DNA from: Frankia sp. AiPa1
GTDB lineage: Bacteria; Actinomycetota; Actinomycetes; Frankiales; Frankiaceae
Assembly: GCF_023243075.1 (NCBI RefSeq)
Contig: NZ_JALKFZ020000179.1
Span: 1-64,000, forward strand
Direction of reading: 5' to 3'
DNA: 64,000 nt
The notes under the pieces were generated by a model that saw only the letters and a list, made by a program, of their open reading frames with translations, made no database searches and was not told the origin of the DNA. Made by a program: the position numbers and the translations under genes. Positions 42,305 to 50,454 of this stretch are shown piece after piece. How positions within the stretch are numbered: position 1 is the first letter of the stretch; each line of letters starts with the position of its first letter.

Positions 42305-43282
42305 TCACACCTGCGGGGCGTCGTCGCCGCGGCCGCGCCGGCTGAGGCGCCACTCGGGCGGGAAGCGCTCGTCATTGTCACGGACCGCGCCCGTCAGCCC
42401 GCGGTCGAGCGTCTCCCGGTTGATCTCAAGCCCTTCACCGTCGGGTCGCAGCAGGCGTCCGGTCGACTCCAGAAGCCCGGAAAGGATGCTGCCCATGTAC
42501 TCACCCTGGTGCTGTTTGAAGATCTCGAAGAACGTCTTCTGCACGAACACCGTGTCGGTCGGCCGTGAGCGGGCGCACGCGAGCGCGTACTTCGCCGTCA
42601 TCGCCTCGAGCTCATCGAACGGCACGACGGCGTTGACGAAGTCGCAGTCGTACATCTCCCTGGCCGTGAACGGCCGGCCGGTGAATACCATCTCCATGAA
42701 CTTGCGAATACCCATCATCGAGCACCACTGCCACTGCCGGGCCGCGAATCCGGCGTAGCGGAACGCGGCATGGCCGAACAGGGCGTCCTCGGCGGAGATG
42801 ACGATATCGGCATCGGCCGCCTGGTAGAAATGCCAGCCGTAACAGTAGCCTCGAACCTCGAGAATGCTGATCTTCTTGAAGTCCTGAAGACTTCGCATCC
42901 CGGCACTCGGATCCGTGTAGAACTGCACGTTCGACGCCCCGTAGCGATACGTGCCCGTCCGCGGATACTCGACATCGGCGTCCTCGGGGATCCGAACAAT
43001 GTGCTTCATCGTGACGTCGCCGCGGCGAGCCATGATCTCCATCAGCTCCGGCAGGTCAGCGCCACTGCCCAGGTTGGGTCCATTCGCCCGGATCACGAGA
43101 ACCTTGACCTCGTCGTCGATGCCGGCCTGCCGGATCAGGTCCGCATAGCGGTGCTGGGCGTCGACCGTCATGGCATTGAGCTCGTCGGCGCGGTCCAGGG
43201 TGATCGTGGCGATACGTGTGTTCGGGTCTTTCTCGTACAGCACGATCTCCTCGGCGGAAGGGCGCCCCGTTGCCTCAGCCAT
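42305..43282 (-). CDS. Enoyl-CoA hydratase/isomerase family (crotonase fold)
   Basis: A 325-residue crotonase. RIATITLDRADELNAMTVDA and KVLVIRANGPNLGSGADLPE (oxyanion-hole region) are clear, then ILEVRGYCYGWHFYQAADAD and AEDALFGHAAFRYAGFAARQ. It is about 60 residues longer than a standard hydratase, with an insert after the SGADLPE segment. Could hydrate, isomerise or cleave a ring-bearing CoA ester. Confidence 0.9.
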   Translation of the reverse strand: MAEATGRPSAEEIVLYEKDPNTRIATITLDRADELNAMTVDAQHRYADLIRQAGIDDEVKVLVIRANGPNLGSGADLPELMEIMARRGDVTMKHIVRIPEDADVEYPRTGTYRYGASNVQFYTDPSAGMRSLQDFKKISILEVRGYCYGWHFYQAADADIVISAEDALFGHAAFRYAGFAARQWQWCSMMGIRKFMEMVFTGRPFTAREMYDCDFVNAVVPFDELEAMTAKYALACARSRPTDTVFVQKTFFEIFKQHQGEYMGSILSGLLESTGRLLRPDGEGLEINRETLDRGLTGAVRDNDERFPPEWRLSRRGRGDDAPQV

Positions 43283-43323
43283 GTTGCTGCTCCTGTGGCT
43301 CGTGAAACTCAGGTAGGTGACGA

Positions 43324-44979
43324 TCAGTGAATCTTTGTGGTGCCTCGGTCCACTTTCTGTGGCTCGGCGATCCAGGATGCGATGATCTCCCTGAGTTCGG
43401 GCAGCCGGACCTTTCCTGTCTCCGTGCGGGGGACGTCATCGTGCGTGATGAACGCGACGCGCCGTGGGATCTTGAAGCTGGACAACCGTTCACGCAGCAT
43501 CGCACGTATACCTTCGGCTGTCGGGCTCGTACCCGGCGCCGGGACGACCGCCGCGACGACGATCTCGCCGAACTCCGGATCCGGGAGGCCCGCGACCAAC
43601 GCCAGGTCCACCTCAGGCAGCGCGCGCAGCGCCGCCTCCACCTCAAGGCGAGACACATTGGCCGAACTCGTCTTGATCATGTCTCCGGTACGGCCGACGA
43701 GGTAGGCGTAGCCGTCCGAGTCGATACGCACCAGGTCCTTGGTGGGGTAGAACCCGTCGGCCGTGAACACCGTGCGCCGGTCGATCTTGTAGAAGCCGGT
43801 CATCAACGCACCCCCGCGCAGCTGAAGCTCGCCCACCTCGCCGGGGGGAACTTCAGCGCCGGTGTCCGGGTTGACAACCCGCCGTTCTATCCCGTTCACG
43901 CCACGCCCGCAGGCGCCGGCCTTGTCATCTGGCATGCGCTGGTTGATGGATTCGGCGCTATGCATCGAGAAGCTTTCGGACATCCCCAGCAGGTTGGCAC
44001 GCAGGGTTGGGGGAATGAGTTCACCGTTTTCCCGGCGCGGTGGCGCACCCATGCCGCGGATCGCGTCGACGTCGATGCCCCGGGCGATCGCGGCCGCTCT
44101 CAGCTTTGGCAGGACGTGCCAGACGACGACGTACGTGACGTTGTGCCGCTCGATCATCTCGACGGCGTCCGCGATGTCGGGCGAGCGCGGGTAGATCAGC
44201 GTTCCGCCGGTACTCAGGACCTGTAGCGCCGCCGCGATACCGCCCATCCAGAAGGCAGGAAGCAGGCACAGGGTGCGGTCCGCGTCGGTCAGCAGGAAGT
44301 ACCGGGCGAGAGCCCGCGGCTGACGCGCCACCGCCCACTGCCCGTGAACCACCGCCTTGGGGGCCGCGGTGCTCCCCGAGGTATAGACGACGAACGCGTC
44401 GTCGGCGGGCGAGACCTCACGCTCCACAGCCGCGAGCAGGTCGCCGTCAGGAGCGTCGGGCAGCGTGGCGCGTGCGAGCAGATCGCTGACCGGTGCGGCC
44501 CAGGAGAGCCCACCACCGTCCTGGAGCCACACGGAGCGCAGGTGCGGGGCGCACTGCAGACGGAGCGCACCGGCGGTGCCTCCCCCCAGCCCTGGAAGTG
44601 CCGCGGTCAGGATCTCGGCGAAGTCACGGCGCAGGAATCGGCGCACGCCGATCAGGATCTGCGCGTCGCTGGTCCGGAGGATGTGGGCCAGCTCGGGCGG
44701 CGTCGTCAGAGTGCTGATCGGAGTGACCAGGGCCCCGATCCGCAGTGCCGCGTAGAAGGTGGTCAGCCACAGGGCGCCATCGGGTGCGAGCAGAGCGATC
44801 CGAGTGCCCTTGCCGACGCCACTGGCGAGCAGTGCCCGCGCCATCTCGCCTGATCGGCGCTCCAGTTGGCGATAGGTCAGCACCTCCTCGGCGTGGATCA
44901 GGGCCGGGTGTTCGCCGCGCGACGCGACCGTCTCGGCGAGGAGAACTGGAAAAGTCGCGGGGTGATCGGTCGGATGCAT
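43324..44979 (-). CDS. Acyl-CoA ligase (AMP-binding), second copy
   Basis: A 551-residue adenylate-forming ligase: AFVVYTSGSTAAPKAVVHGQ, LGMSESFSMHSAESIN, DGFYPTKDLVRIDSDGYAYL, VGRTGDMIKTSSANVSRLE and the C-terminal TGKVRLPEL catalytic Lys. Distinct from the ligase at 33.5 kb in the glycine-rich loop (STAAPKA instead of TTDRPKG). Two ligases suggest one acts on the parent acid and the other on a later acid intermediate. Confidence 0.93.
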   Translation of the reverse strand: MHPTDHPATFPVLLAETVASRGEHPALIHAEEVLTYRQLERRSGEMARALLASGVGKGTRIALLAPDGALWLTTFYAALRIGALVTPISTLTTPPELAHILRTSDAQILIGVRRFLRRDFAEILTAALPGLGGGTAGALRLQCAPHLRSVWLQDGGGLSWAAPVSDLLARATLPDAPDGDLLAAVEREVSPADDAFVVYTSGSTAAPKAVVHGQWAVARQPRALARYFLLTDADRTLCLLPAFWMGGIAAALQVLSTGGTLIYPRSPDIADAVEMIERHNVTYVVVWHVLPKLRAAAIARGIDVDAIRGMGAPPRRENGELIPPTLRANLLGMSESFSMHSAESINQRMPDDKAGACGRGVNGIERRVVNPDTGAEVPPGEVGELQLRGGALMTGFYKIDRRTVFTADGFYPTKDLVRIDSDGYAYLVGRTGDMIKTSSANVSRLEVEAALRALPEVDLALVAGLPDPEFGEIVVAAVVPAPGTSPTAEGIRAMLRERLSSFKIPRRVAFITHDDVPRTETGKVRLPELREIIASWIAEPQKVDRGTTKIH

Positions 44980-45539
44980 CAGTGTCGGGCGATTTCGGTA
45001 GTCCCCGCACCGGGAACGACAATGGAGTCGGACCCGTCCCAGGTACGCGCGGCCGCGCGCATCTTCGAGAACCAGGCCTCTCGCGTCTTGCTCGGTTCCA
45101 GAAGTTCGATCATGAACCCCAGGGTTGGGCTGGTGTCAATCCAGCACGTTCGGCTCGTGCCGGTGACCCCTTCGAAGGCCAGGGCGGCTCCGGCCGCGAG
45201 GTAGGCGTCGCGCTCGGCTTCGTAGTCGGTGGGGGTGATGGCCAGGTGGTGCAGGCCGCCCTCACCCGCGCGGAACACGTCGCGAAACACTCCAGGATCG
45301 TCATTGTCCTGGGACACAAGCTCGACCTGGACATCGCCGGCGTAGGCGATCGCGGCGCTGACCGCGGGGAAGGTCGCCGGCTGGCCTCGGTGGTGGCCGT
45401 CCGTGAACGGTACCTCGTCGAACCAGAAGAACGGACCGACGCCGGCGGACCTGACCCACGCGTCAATGGCTGCACGAAGGTCGGGCACGACCCAGCACAC
45501 CTGCATGAAACTGCTGTTGGTTAAAAGAGCAGGAATCAC
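44979..45539 (-). CDS. VOC family protein
   Basis: A 186-residue glyoxalase-fold protein: QVCWVVPDLRAAIDAWVRSA, GVGPFFWFDEVPF, VQVELVSQDNDDPGVFRDVF, GGLHHLAITPTDYEAERDAY, and LGFMIELLEPSKTRE. The pattern resembles methylmalonyl-CoA epimerase-like VOC proteins. GTG 45539 follows AAAGGG and lies 11 bp after the upstream stop. Its stop overlaps the ligase ATG (TGATG). Confidence 0.86.
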   Translation of the reverse strand: MIPALLTNSSFMQVCWVVPDLRAAIDAWVRSAGVGPFFWFDEVPFTDGHHRGQPATFPAVSAAIAYAGDVQVELVSQDNDDPGVFRDVFRAGEGGLHHLAITPTDYEAERDAYLAAGAALAFEGVTGTSRTCWIDTSPTLGFMIELLEPSKTREAWFSKMRAAARTWDGSDSIVVPGAGTTEIARH

Positions 45540-45550
45540 CGGTTTCCCTT

Positions 45551-46408
45551 TCAGCTGATGACCGGGAAACGTTCGCCACCGAACGGCTGCCATGGCGTCA
45601 TATCGCTTGAGTCGAAGTTGGGGCAGGGTGAGCCGTTCCAGCAGGCGTCGGCCGGCTGGGTGACGAGGAGGTAGGTCCACCGGGGGTGGTCGGTCACATT
45701 GGGCCCGCTGCCGTGGATGGTCAGGTGGGTGTGGACGGTGATGTCGCCGAGCTCATAGGTCATGTGCTCGGACATCTCAAGCCGGCGGAGTTCGGGGAAG
45801 ACGTCCAGGGCGTCTCCGTCGCCGTAGCAGGTGTAGTCGCCCAGCACGCCCTCGCGGTGGGAGCCGCTGACGAATGACATCGTTCCGGCGGGCGGCCCGC
45901 AGGGCTCCAGCGGGATCCAGAAGGTCATGCCGCCGGACCGGTCGACGGCGAAGGTGATGAAGTCCTGGTGGTAGGCGGTCGGCCCGTTACCGCCGTGTCG
46001 TGCCGTCTTCTCCGCGGGTAGCTTGGGTACGAAGAAGTCGGAGTAGTAGCGGACGTCGACGCCGGACCCGTCCGTGCTGCGCCGTCGCTGCAGCAGCTTC
46101 GCGCTCCTGCCGATTTCGAAGATCAGGGGACGCAGTATGGGGTGGGCCAGACCGAAGCTGCGCTGGGCGTTGAAGTACGAGAGACCGGGCTTACCCTCGG
46201 TGACGGCAGCTTCCAGGACGGGGGAGAGGGGGTTGCTGTCGGCGTCCTCTCCCATCACCTCGCGGGCGAGATCGAGCATGGAGCGCAGGTACTGCGGATC
46301 CACGAAGCGCTTCAGCTTGACCCAGCCGAATTCGCGGAGATGCTCGATCTCCTCTTCTGTCACCGACCGGCATGGCGTTGACGGTAAGGTCGCCGGGTTT
46401 GCAGTCAT
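45551..46408 (-). CDS. Phytanoyl-CoA dioxygenase family protein (Fe(II)/2-oxoglutarate)
   Basis: A 285-residue double-stranded beta-helix oxygenase. The HxD iron motif is in TAYHQDFITFAVD, GTMSFVSGSHREG follows, and the distal His is in THLTIHGSGPNVTDHPRWTY with the 2-oxoglutarate-binding Arg nearby. Members hydroxylate CoA esters or small molecules next to a carboxyl. A third oxygenase type in the island, besides the Rieske and P450 enzymes. Confidence 0.9.
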   Translation of the reverse strand: MTANPATLPSTPCRSVTEEEIEHLREFGWVKLKRFVDPQYLRSMLDLAREVMGEDADSNPLSPVLEAAVTEGKPGLSYFNAQRSFGLAHPILRPLIFEIGRSAKLLQRRRSTDGSGVDVRYYSDFFVPKLPAEKTARHGGNGPTAYHQDFITFAVDRSGGMTFWIPLEPCGPPAGTMSFVSGSHREGVLGDYTCYGDGDALDVFPELRRLEMSEHMTYELGDITVHTHLTIHGSGPNVTDHPRWTYLLVTQPADACWNGSPCPNFDSSDMTPWQPFGGERFPVIS

Positions 46409-46441
46409 CTCGATCTCCTCAGCGTGCGCGCGTCTGGGCGA

Positions 46442-47812
46442 CTAGGCGAAGATTCCCGGGCCATTGCGGAATGCGTAGAGGCCGACGGCCTCGTCCTCAG
46501 CGGGAGTAAACGGGTTGGCGATCTCGTCGGGTGTGGGGCCGATGCGGTCCGCGACTGCCCGCAGCTTGGCGTGGTCGAGCCCGTAGACCTCGATCGCCGT
46601 TTCGCCGAGATATCGGCGGGTGTGCTGTGGGGCGATGTCCCAGAACGTAGACCGTATCGCCTCCCGGGTGTGAGGCCAGGTGCCTTCGGCATGTGGGTAG
46701 TCGTCTCCCCACATCGTGTTCGCCACGAGGTCGTGTTCGACGCCGAACTTCGCTTCCCAGTTGGCCATGAAGCTTGCGCCGATGAAGCAGTTGCGGTGGA
46801 AGTACGTGGAGGGCTTCTCGGGCAATGTCGCACGCAGCGCCGATCCACCGGGCCCGGAGTAGAGGCCGTCCATATCGGCCATGACCTGCGGCGCCCAGTC
46901 CATCCACTGTTCGGTCATCACGAGTCTCAGGGCGGGATGCCGGTTGAAGACGCCGGCGAGGATCATCACCCAGACCCCCCGGCGGGTACGCCACGTGGTT
47001 TCCATCATGTACATGGACTGGGCACCGGGCCCCTTGTAGGGGTAATGCTCCCCACCGCCACCATGCGTGTTGAGCGAGAGCCCCGTCTCCTCACACACCG
47101 CCCAGAGCGGTTCCCAGACGGGGTCATTGAGCATCGGCAGGTCACTGCGAGGAGCCGGCAGGTTGATCCCTTTCAGGCCTGCTTCGGCCGCCCACTCGAC
47201 TTCACGCACACAGGCTTCCGGGTCGGAAATCGGTATGTGCGCGATGCCGGCATGGCGTTCTGGGGCCTCGGAGACGAAACCAGCGAGCCACCGGTTGTAG
47301 ATCCGGACACCGGCTGGCTCGAGATGGTTGTAGCTGGAGTTCCCCCAGGAGATCAGGCCGGTGGTTGAGAACGGGATGGACTGGCCGTTGAGGCCTCCGT
47401 GGTAGATAACGGAGGCTGCGGTGCCCGCCCTGTCCATGTCGGCGATGCGTGCCGCATGATCCTGCAGGCCGGGAACCAGGCTCGCCTCGTAGCTGCGCTG
47501 GAGAAAGCCCTGGTCGACCTGGTCGGCGTTACGGATCCCCGCGACCTTGCCGAACGCGGCGGCCTGCTCCTTACCCAGCTCCGCGCGGGACCGGCCGAGC
47601 GACCAGCTCTCCTCCTCACCGGGCTTCGTCGCCTCCGACGACCGCCACGAGAGCAGGCCATGACCATCCATCTCCGCGACGAACCGATCGAAGTCATCGA
47701 GGTGCTTGGCCTCGCAGTAGTCCCGCAACTGGCCCGCGACCGACGGGCCGACGTGGCTGTCAGTCGATACCACGATGTAGCGCTCGCTCTGTTCGGATGC
47801 GACCTGCGGCAT
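46442..47812 (-). CDS. Amidohydrolase 2 family protein (decarboxylase/hydrolase type)
   Basis: A 456-residue TIM-barrel protein. Family features: YIVVSTDSHVGPSVAGQLRD near the N-terminus, GLKGINLPAPRSDLPMLNDP, TGLSLNTHGGGGEHYPYKGP, RLVMTEQWMDWAPQVMADMD, and NTMWGDDYPHAEGTWPHTRE. These match large actinobacterial amidohydrolase-2 proteins, some of which hydrolyse cyclic CoA esters or decarboxylate aromatics. ATG 47812 follows GGAAGGGG. First gene of the nine-gene minus-strand operon; promoters with the shared operator lie at 47839-47867 and 47916-47944. Confidence 0.9.
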   Translation of the reverse strand: MPQVASEQSERYIVVSTDSHVGPSVAGQLRDYCEAKHLDDFDRFVAEMDGHGLLSWRSSEATKPGEEESWSLGRSRAELGKEQAAAFGKVAGIRNADQVDQGFLQRSYEASLVPGLQDHAARIADMDRAGTAASVIYHGGLNGQSIPFSTTGLISWGNSSYNHLEPAGVRIYNRWLAGFVSEAPERHAGIAHIPISDPEACVREVEWAAEAGLKGINLPAPRSDLPMLNDPVWEPLWAVCEETGLSLNTHGGGGEHYPYKGPGAQSMYMMETTWRTRRGVWVMILAGVFNRHPALRLVMTEQWMDWAPQVMADMDGLYSGPGGSALRATLPEKPSTYFHRNCFIGASFMANWEAKFGVEHDLVANTMWGDDYPHAEGTWPHTREAIRSTFWDIAPQHTRRYLGETAIEVYGLDHAKLRAVADRIGPTPDEIANPFTPAEDEAVGLYAFRNGPGIFA

Positions 47813-47838
47813 GACGCCCCTTCCGCCCGGTTGAGAGC

Positions 47839-47867
47839 AGTGTAGTCTGAGCTGGCACTCAGTGCCA
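47839..47867 (-). promoter_or_regulatory. Operator-promoter 1 of the nine-gene operon
   Basis: Palindrome TGGCACTCAGTGCCA (47853-47867). On the minus strand its outer TGGCAC is the -35, and 17 bp later is -10 TACACT (47844-47839). Confidence 0.7.
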
Positions 47868-47915
47868 CCACTGCGGCACCGACACGCTCGGCAGTGGGTA
47901 AGCTCGACGTTGAGC

Positions 47916-47944
47916 ATCATAGGTTGACATGGCACTCAGTGCCA
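47916..47944 (-). promoter_or_regulatory. Operator-promoter 2 between the operon and tetR
   Basis: An identical palindrome TGGCACTCAGTGCCA (47930-47944). On the minus strand TGGCAC as -35, 17-bp spacer and -10 TATGAT (47921-47916). On the plus strand TTGACA (47924-47929) abuts it, so it could also control tetR. Confidence 0.7.
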
Positions 47945-48107
47945 AGCGTCTCAGACAAATCTGCTTTTGACATGTCGGAGTCGACACAGGGTGAGGACGC
48001 ACAGCTGGGGACCACCGGTGTCGAGGGATGATAGGAAGACCCTGCTCACGGACCGGCCTCGCTCGTGCGGTGAGGATCCGGGCTGTGGCGCGAGACGGAA
48101 GTGCTCT

Positions 48108-48737
48108 GTGACCCACACACCCCAACAGGCATCGGTCGCGGCCATCGAGAAGGCCGCGCTGGAGATGATCGCCGCGCGCGGCTTCCAGGACGTCACGGTC
48201 GAGGAGATCGCTAACGCTGCCGGCGTCTCCCGGCGAACCTTCTTCCGATACTTCGCGTCGAAAAACGACATACTGTTCGGAAATTTCGCCGAGCTCCTGC
48301 AGGAGCTCGATGACTGGTTCACGTCGGTGCCAGATGATCGACCCATGTTCGATGCGATTGCCGAGGGGGTGATGCGTTTCAACCGCGCGAACACTGACGG
48401 CCCGGTCGTCCATCGACAGCGCATGGAGCTGATCATGTTCACTCCCGCATTGAAGGCGAACGCCTCGCTCCGAAACGCCGAGTGGCTGGCGGTGATCGCA
48501 CGGTACACGGCACGCCGGCTCGACGAACCAGAGGATGCGCTAGGACCGCAGCTCATCGGCCATGTCTCACTGGGCGCTGCGAACGCCGCCTACGAGCGTT
48601 GGCTGCGTGCCCCCGGCGCTGACCTCAACGAGCTCGTGCGTCGTGCTTTCCGCATGGCGCGCACGCTAGCGGAACTGGATATTACGACAACCCAGTCCAG
48701 TTGGCGACTGGACCGGGAGCCGTTCAAAGGCAGCTAA
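48108..48737 (+). CDS. TetR family regulator, probable repressor of the island
   Basis: A 209-residue regulator. Its helix-turn-helix is AALEMIAARGFQDVTVEEIA then NAAGVSRRTFFRYFASKNDI, a form shared with acyl-CoA-binding and mycofactocin-type TetR regulators. The ligand domain shows VVHRQRMELIMFTPALKANA. GTG 48108 follows a weak GGAAG site; the in-frame leader back to 47967 is unlikely to be translated. Divergent from the nine-gene operon with operators between. A CoA-ester intermediate is a plausible inducer. The 3' end overlaps the VOC gene on the other strand by 4 bp. Confidence 0.9.
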   Translation: MTHTPQQASVAAIEKAALEMIAARGFQDVTVEEIANAAGVSRRTFFRYFASKNDILFGNFAELLQELDDWFTSVPDDRPMFDAIAEGVMRFNRANTDGPVVHRQRMELIMFTPALKANASLRNAEWLAVIARYTARRLDEPEDALGPQLIGHVSLGAANAAYERWLRAPGADLNELVRRAFRMARTLAELDITTTQSSWRLDREPFKGS

Positions 48738-49111
48738 GAAGCATCGTTGCTCATGTCCGCAGGCAGGAGGTAAAGGCAGAACTCGTTGCCTTCCGGGTCA
48801 GCCATGCATCGCCAGGAGAACGTCTCCAGCTCGTGTGTCTTCCCATGTTCGATCCACGTCCCGCCCAGCGCGAGGACTCGCTGCGTCTCGGCCTCGAGGT
48901 CGTCGACGACGAGGTCGAAATGTGCTCGGTTCTTGCCCGTCTTGGCCTCGGGGACCCGCTGCAGGACGATCATCAGACCTTCGCGGTTCGGCGCCATCGC
49001 GTGATAGCGCCCCTCGTCGTAGGTCAGCAGCGTCTCGACTCCTTGGAGTGCGCCGTAGAAGTCGGCGAGACGTACTGGATCTTGACTATCGAGAACGATG
49101 TATGCAGGCAT
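48734..49111 (-). CDS. VOC family protein
   Basis: A 125-residue glyoxalase-fold protein: YIVLDSQDPVRLADFYGALQ, RAHFDLVVDDLEAETQRVLA and CMADPEGNEFCLYLLP. ATG 49111 follows GAGAGAGAGG; an in-frame upstream codon would fall inside the palindrome. The start is 16 bp from the 47-bp palindrome. Confidence 0.87.
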   Translation of the reverse strand: MPAYIVLDSQDPVRLADFYGALQGVETLLTYDEGRYHAMAPNREGLMIVLQRVPEAKTGKNRAHFDLVVDDLEAETQRVLALGGTWIEHGKTHELETFSWRCMADPEGNEFCLYLLPADMSNDAS

Positions 49112-49127
49112 CAGGACCTCTCTCTCT

Positions 49128-49174
49128 GATCTCTGGACAACGATGGCACTGCGTGCCATCGTTGTCCAGAGATC
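49128..49174. promoter_or_regulatory. 47-bp perfect palindrome centred on the regulon operator
   Basis: Two exact 22-bp arms flank TGC. The inner part is TGGCAC-TGC-GTGCCA (49144-49158); the outer arms begin GATCTCTGGACAACGA. Much longer than the other operators. It lies in the VOC leader, so its RNA would fold into a very stable stem just before the ribosome site. Confidence 0.8.
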
Positions 49175-49208
49175 GCGAACCCCCCGTACCCTTGATAGGG
49201 GCCGCCTA

Positions 49209-49256
49209 GCATGCCACCCGCCGGACCGGCCGCTCCGAGAGTGGCATGCAGTGCCG
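49209..49256. promoter_or_regulatory. Degenerate operator and inverted repeat
   Basis: GCATGCCAC (49209-49217) and GTGGCATGC (49241-49249) are perfect inverted repeats 23 bp apart. The right copy overlaps TGGCATGCAGTGCCG (49242-49256), an imperfect match to the regulon palindrome. The remaining stretch to 49456 holds no gene; TAGGAT at 49354-49359 is a possible -10 for the aldolase gene. Confidence 0.45.
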
Positions 49257-49456
49257 TTCCGCCGCTGCCATCACCACCTCAACCGCCGGCCGTGGCGTCC
49301 GCCTCCAGGACTGGAGCGGCCTTCGTGCGCTGCACGGCGCACGTCACGTGCGGTAGGATCCGCAACCGCATTGTGGAGTAGTGCGTAGCGACTTTCGACT
49401 GCGGCCGGCTCGTCTCGTCCCGTCCGTCCTGCACAGTGCCACCGGAGGCATTCGCC

Positions 49457-50257
49457 ATGACAGCTGCCCCGTTAGACGGCGCGCTCGTGTCGCCTGCGAT
49501 CGAGGGCCAATGGCCCCGTCCCGAACCGGCGCGCACCCTTGAGCAGGAGCGGCTGCACCGCAAGCAGCGGCTCGCCGGTGCGTACCGGATCTTTGGTCAG
49601 CTCGGATACGGCGAAGGCCTCGCAGGGCACATCACCGCCCGCGACCCGGAGTTGACCGACCACTTCTGGGTGAACCGCTTCGGGGTGGATTTCCGCCGGA
49701 TCAGCGTTTCGAGCCTACTTCTGGTGAACGCCGAGGGCGAGATCGTGGAGGGGCAGCCGCCGTTGAACACCGCGGCGTTCGCGATCCACTCGGAAGTCCA
49801 CGCGGCCCGGCCGGAGGTGGTCGCCGCCGCACACGCTCATTCCCTTTACGGCAAGGCACTATCCGCGCTCGGCGAGCCACTCTATCCGATCACGCAGGAC
49901 GCGTGCGCGTTCCACCAGGAACACGCGATCTTCGACGACTTCACCGGGGTGGTCCTCAGCACCAACGAGGGCGAGCGCATCGCCAGCGCTCTCGGCTCGG
50001 GCAAGCTGGCTATCCTCGCCAATCACGGACTGTTGACTGTCGGCACCACCGTGGAGTCGGCGGCCTACTGGTTCATCGCTGCCGAGCGAGCCGCCCAGGT
50101 CCAGCTTCTCGCACAGGCAGCAGGAAAGCTGCGGCTACTCGACGACGTGACGGCCAAGCGCACAGCCAGGCAGGTAGGTGGCGACACCTTGGCGCGCTGG
50201 GGGTTCGAAGCGTACTACCAACTCATCGTCAAGGAGCAGCCCGATCTACTTGACTAG
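49457..50257 (+). CDS. Class II aldolase/adducin family protein
   Basis: A 266-residue protein of the larger class II aldolase branch: LAGAYRIFGQLGYGEGLAGH, ITARDPELTDHFWVNRFGVD, AAHAHSLYGKALSALGEPLY (metal-binding HAH), and KLAILANHGLLTVGTTVESA (third His). ATG 49457 follows GGAGG at 8 bp; GTG 49436 is an alternative. May split or decarboxylate a hydroxy-acid intermediate. Confidence 0.88.
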   Translation: MTAAPLDGALVSPAIEGQWPRPEPARTLEQERLHRKQRLAGAYRIFGQLGYGEGLAGHITARDPELTDHFWVNRFGVDFRRISVSSLLLVNAEGEIVEGQPPLNTAAFAIHSEVHAARPEVVAAAHAHSLYGKALSALGEPLYPITQDACAFHQEHAIFDDFTGVVLSTNEGERIASALGSGKLAILANHGLLTVGTTVESAAYWFIAAERAAQVQLLAQAAGKLRLLDDVTAKRTARQVGGDTLARWGFEAYYQLIVKEQPDLLD

Positions 50258-50396
50258 GCCTTGTTCGGCCGAAGAACTCCAAGCCGCGCACCGCCATCCG
50301 CGGCTCGCGCCAGAGAAATCAATTCAGATTGTCCGCTGCTGGGGCCTCCGAAGCCGGCGATGACGCTAGCCGACAACACCATTTCTGGACGACCAG

Positions 50397-50411
50397 TGGC
50401 ATCTCGTGCCA
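50397..50411. promoter_or_regulatory. Regulon operator upstream of the P450 gene
   Basis: TGGCATCTCGTGCCA, one mismatch from the consensus. A possible -10 TAAGAT lies at 50427-50432, but the spacing differs from the other four promoters, so promoter geometry is less certain here. Confidence 0.6.
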
Positions 50412-50454
50412 TGTTGGCCAAGTTGATAAGATATCCTGCCGAGGAGGCGAAGCT

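Noticed and set aside
47924-47972. TTGACA hexamers as plus-strand -35 elements for tetR
   Set aside because: No acceptable -10 stands 16-19 bp downstream of either copy, so the tetR promoter could not be placed; the minus-strand reading of the same operator has both hexamers.
48108-48737. Mycofactocin-system regulator with a nearby mycofactocin cluster
   Set aside because: The helix-turn-helix is similar, but no mycofactocin precursor, radical SAM or glycosyltransferase genes are in the window.
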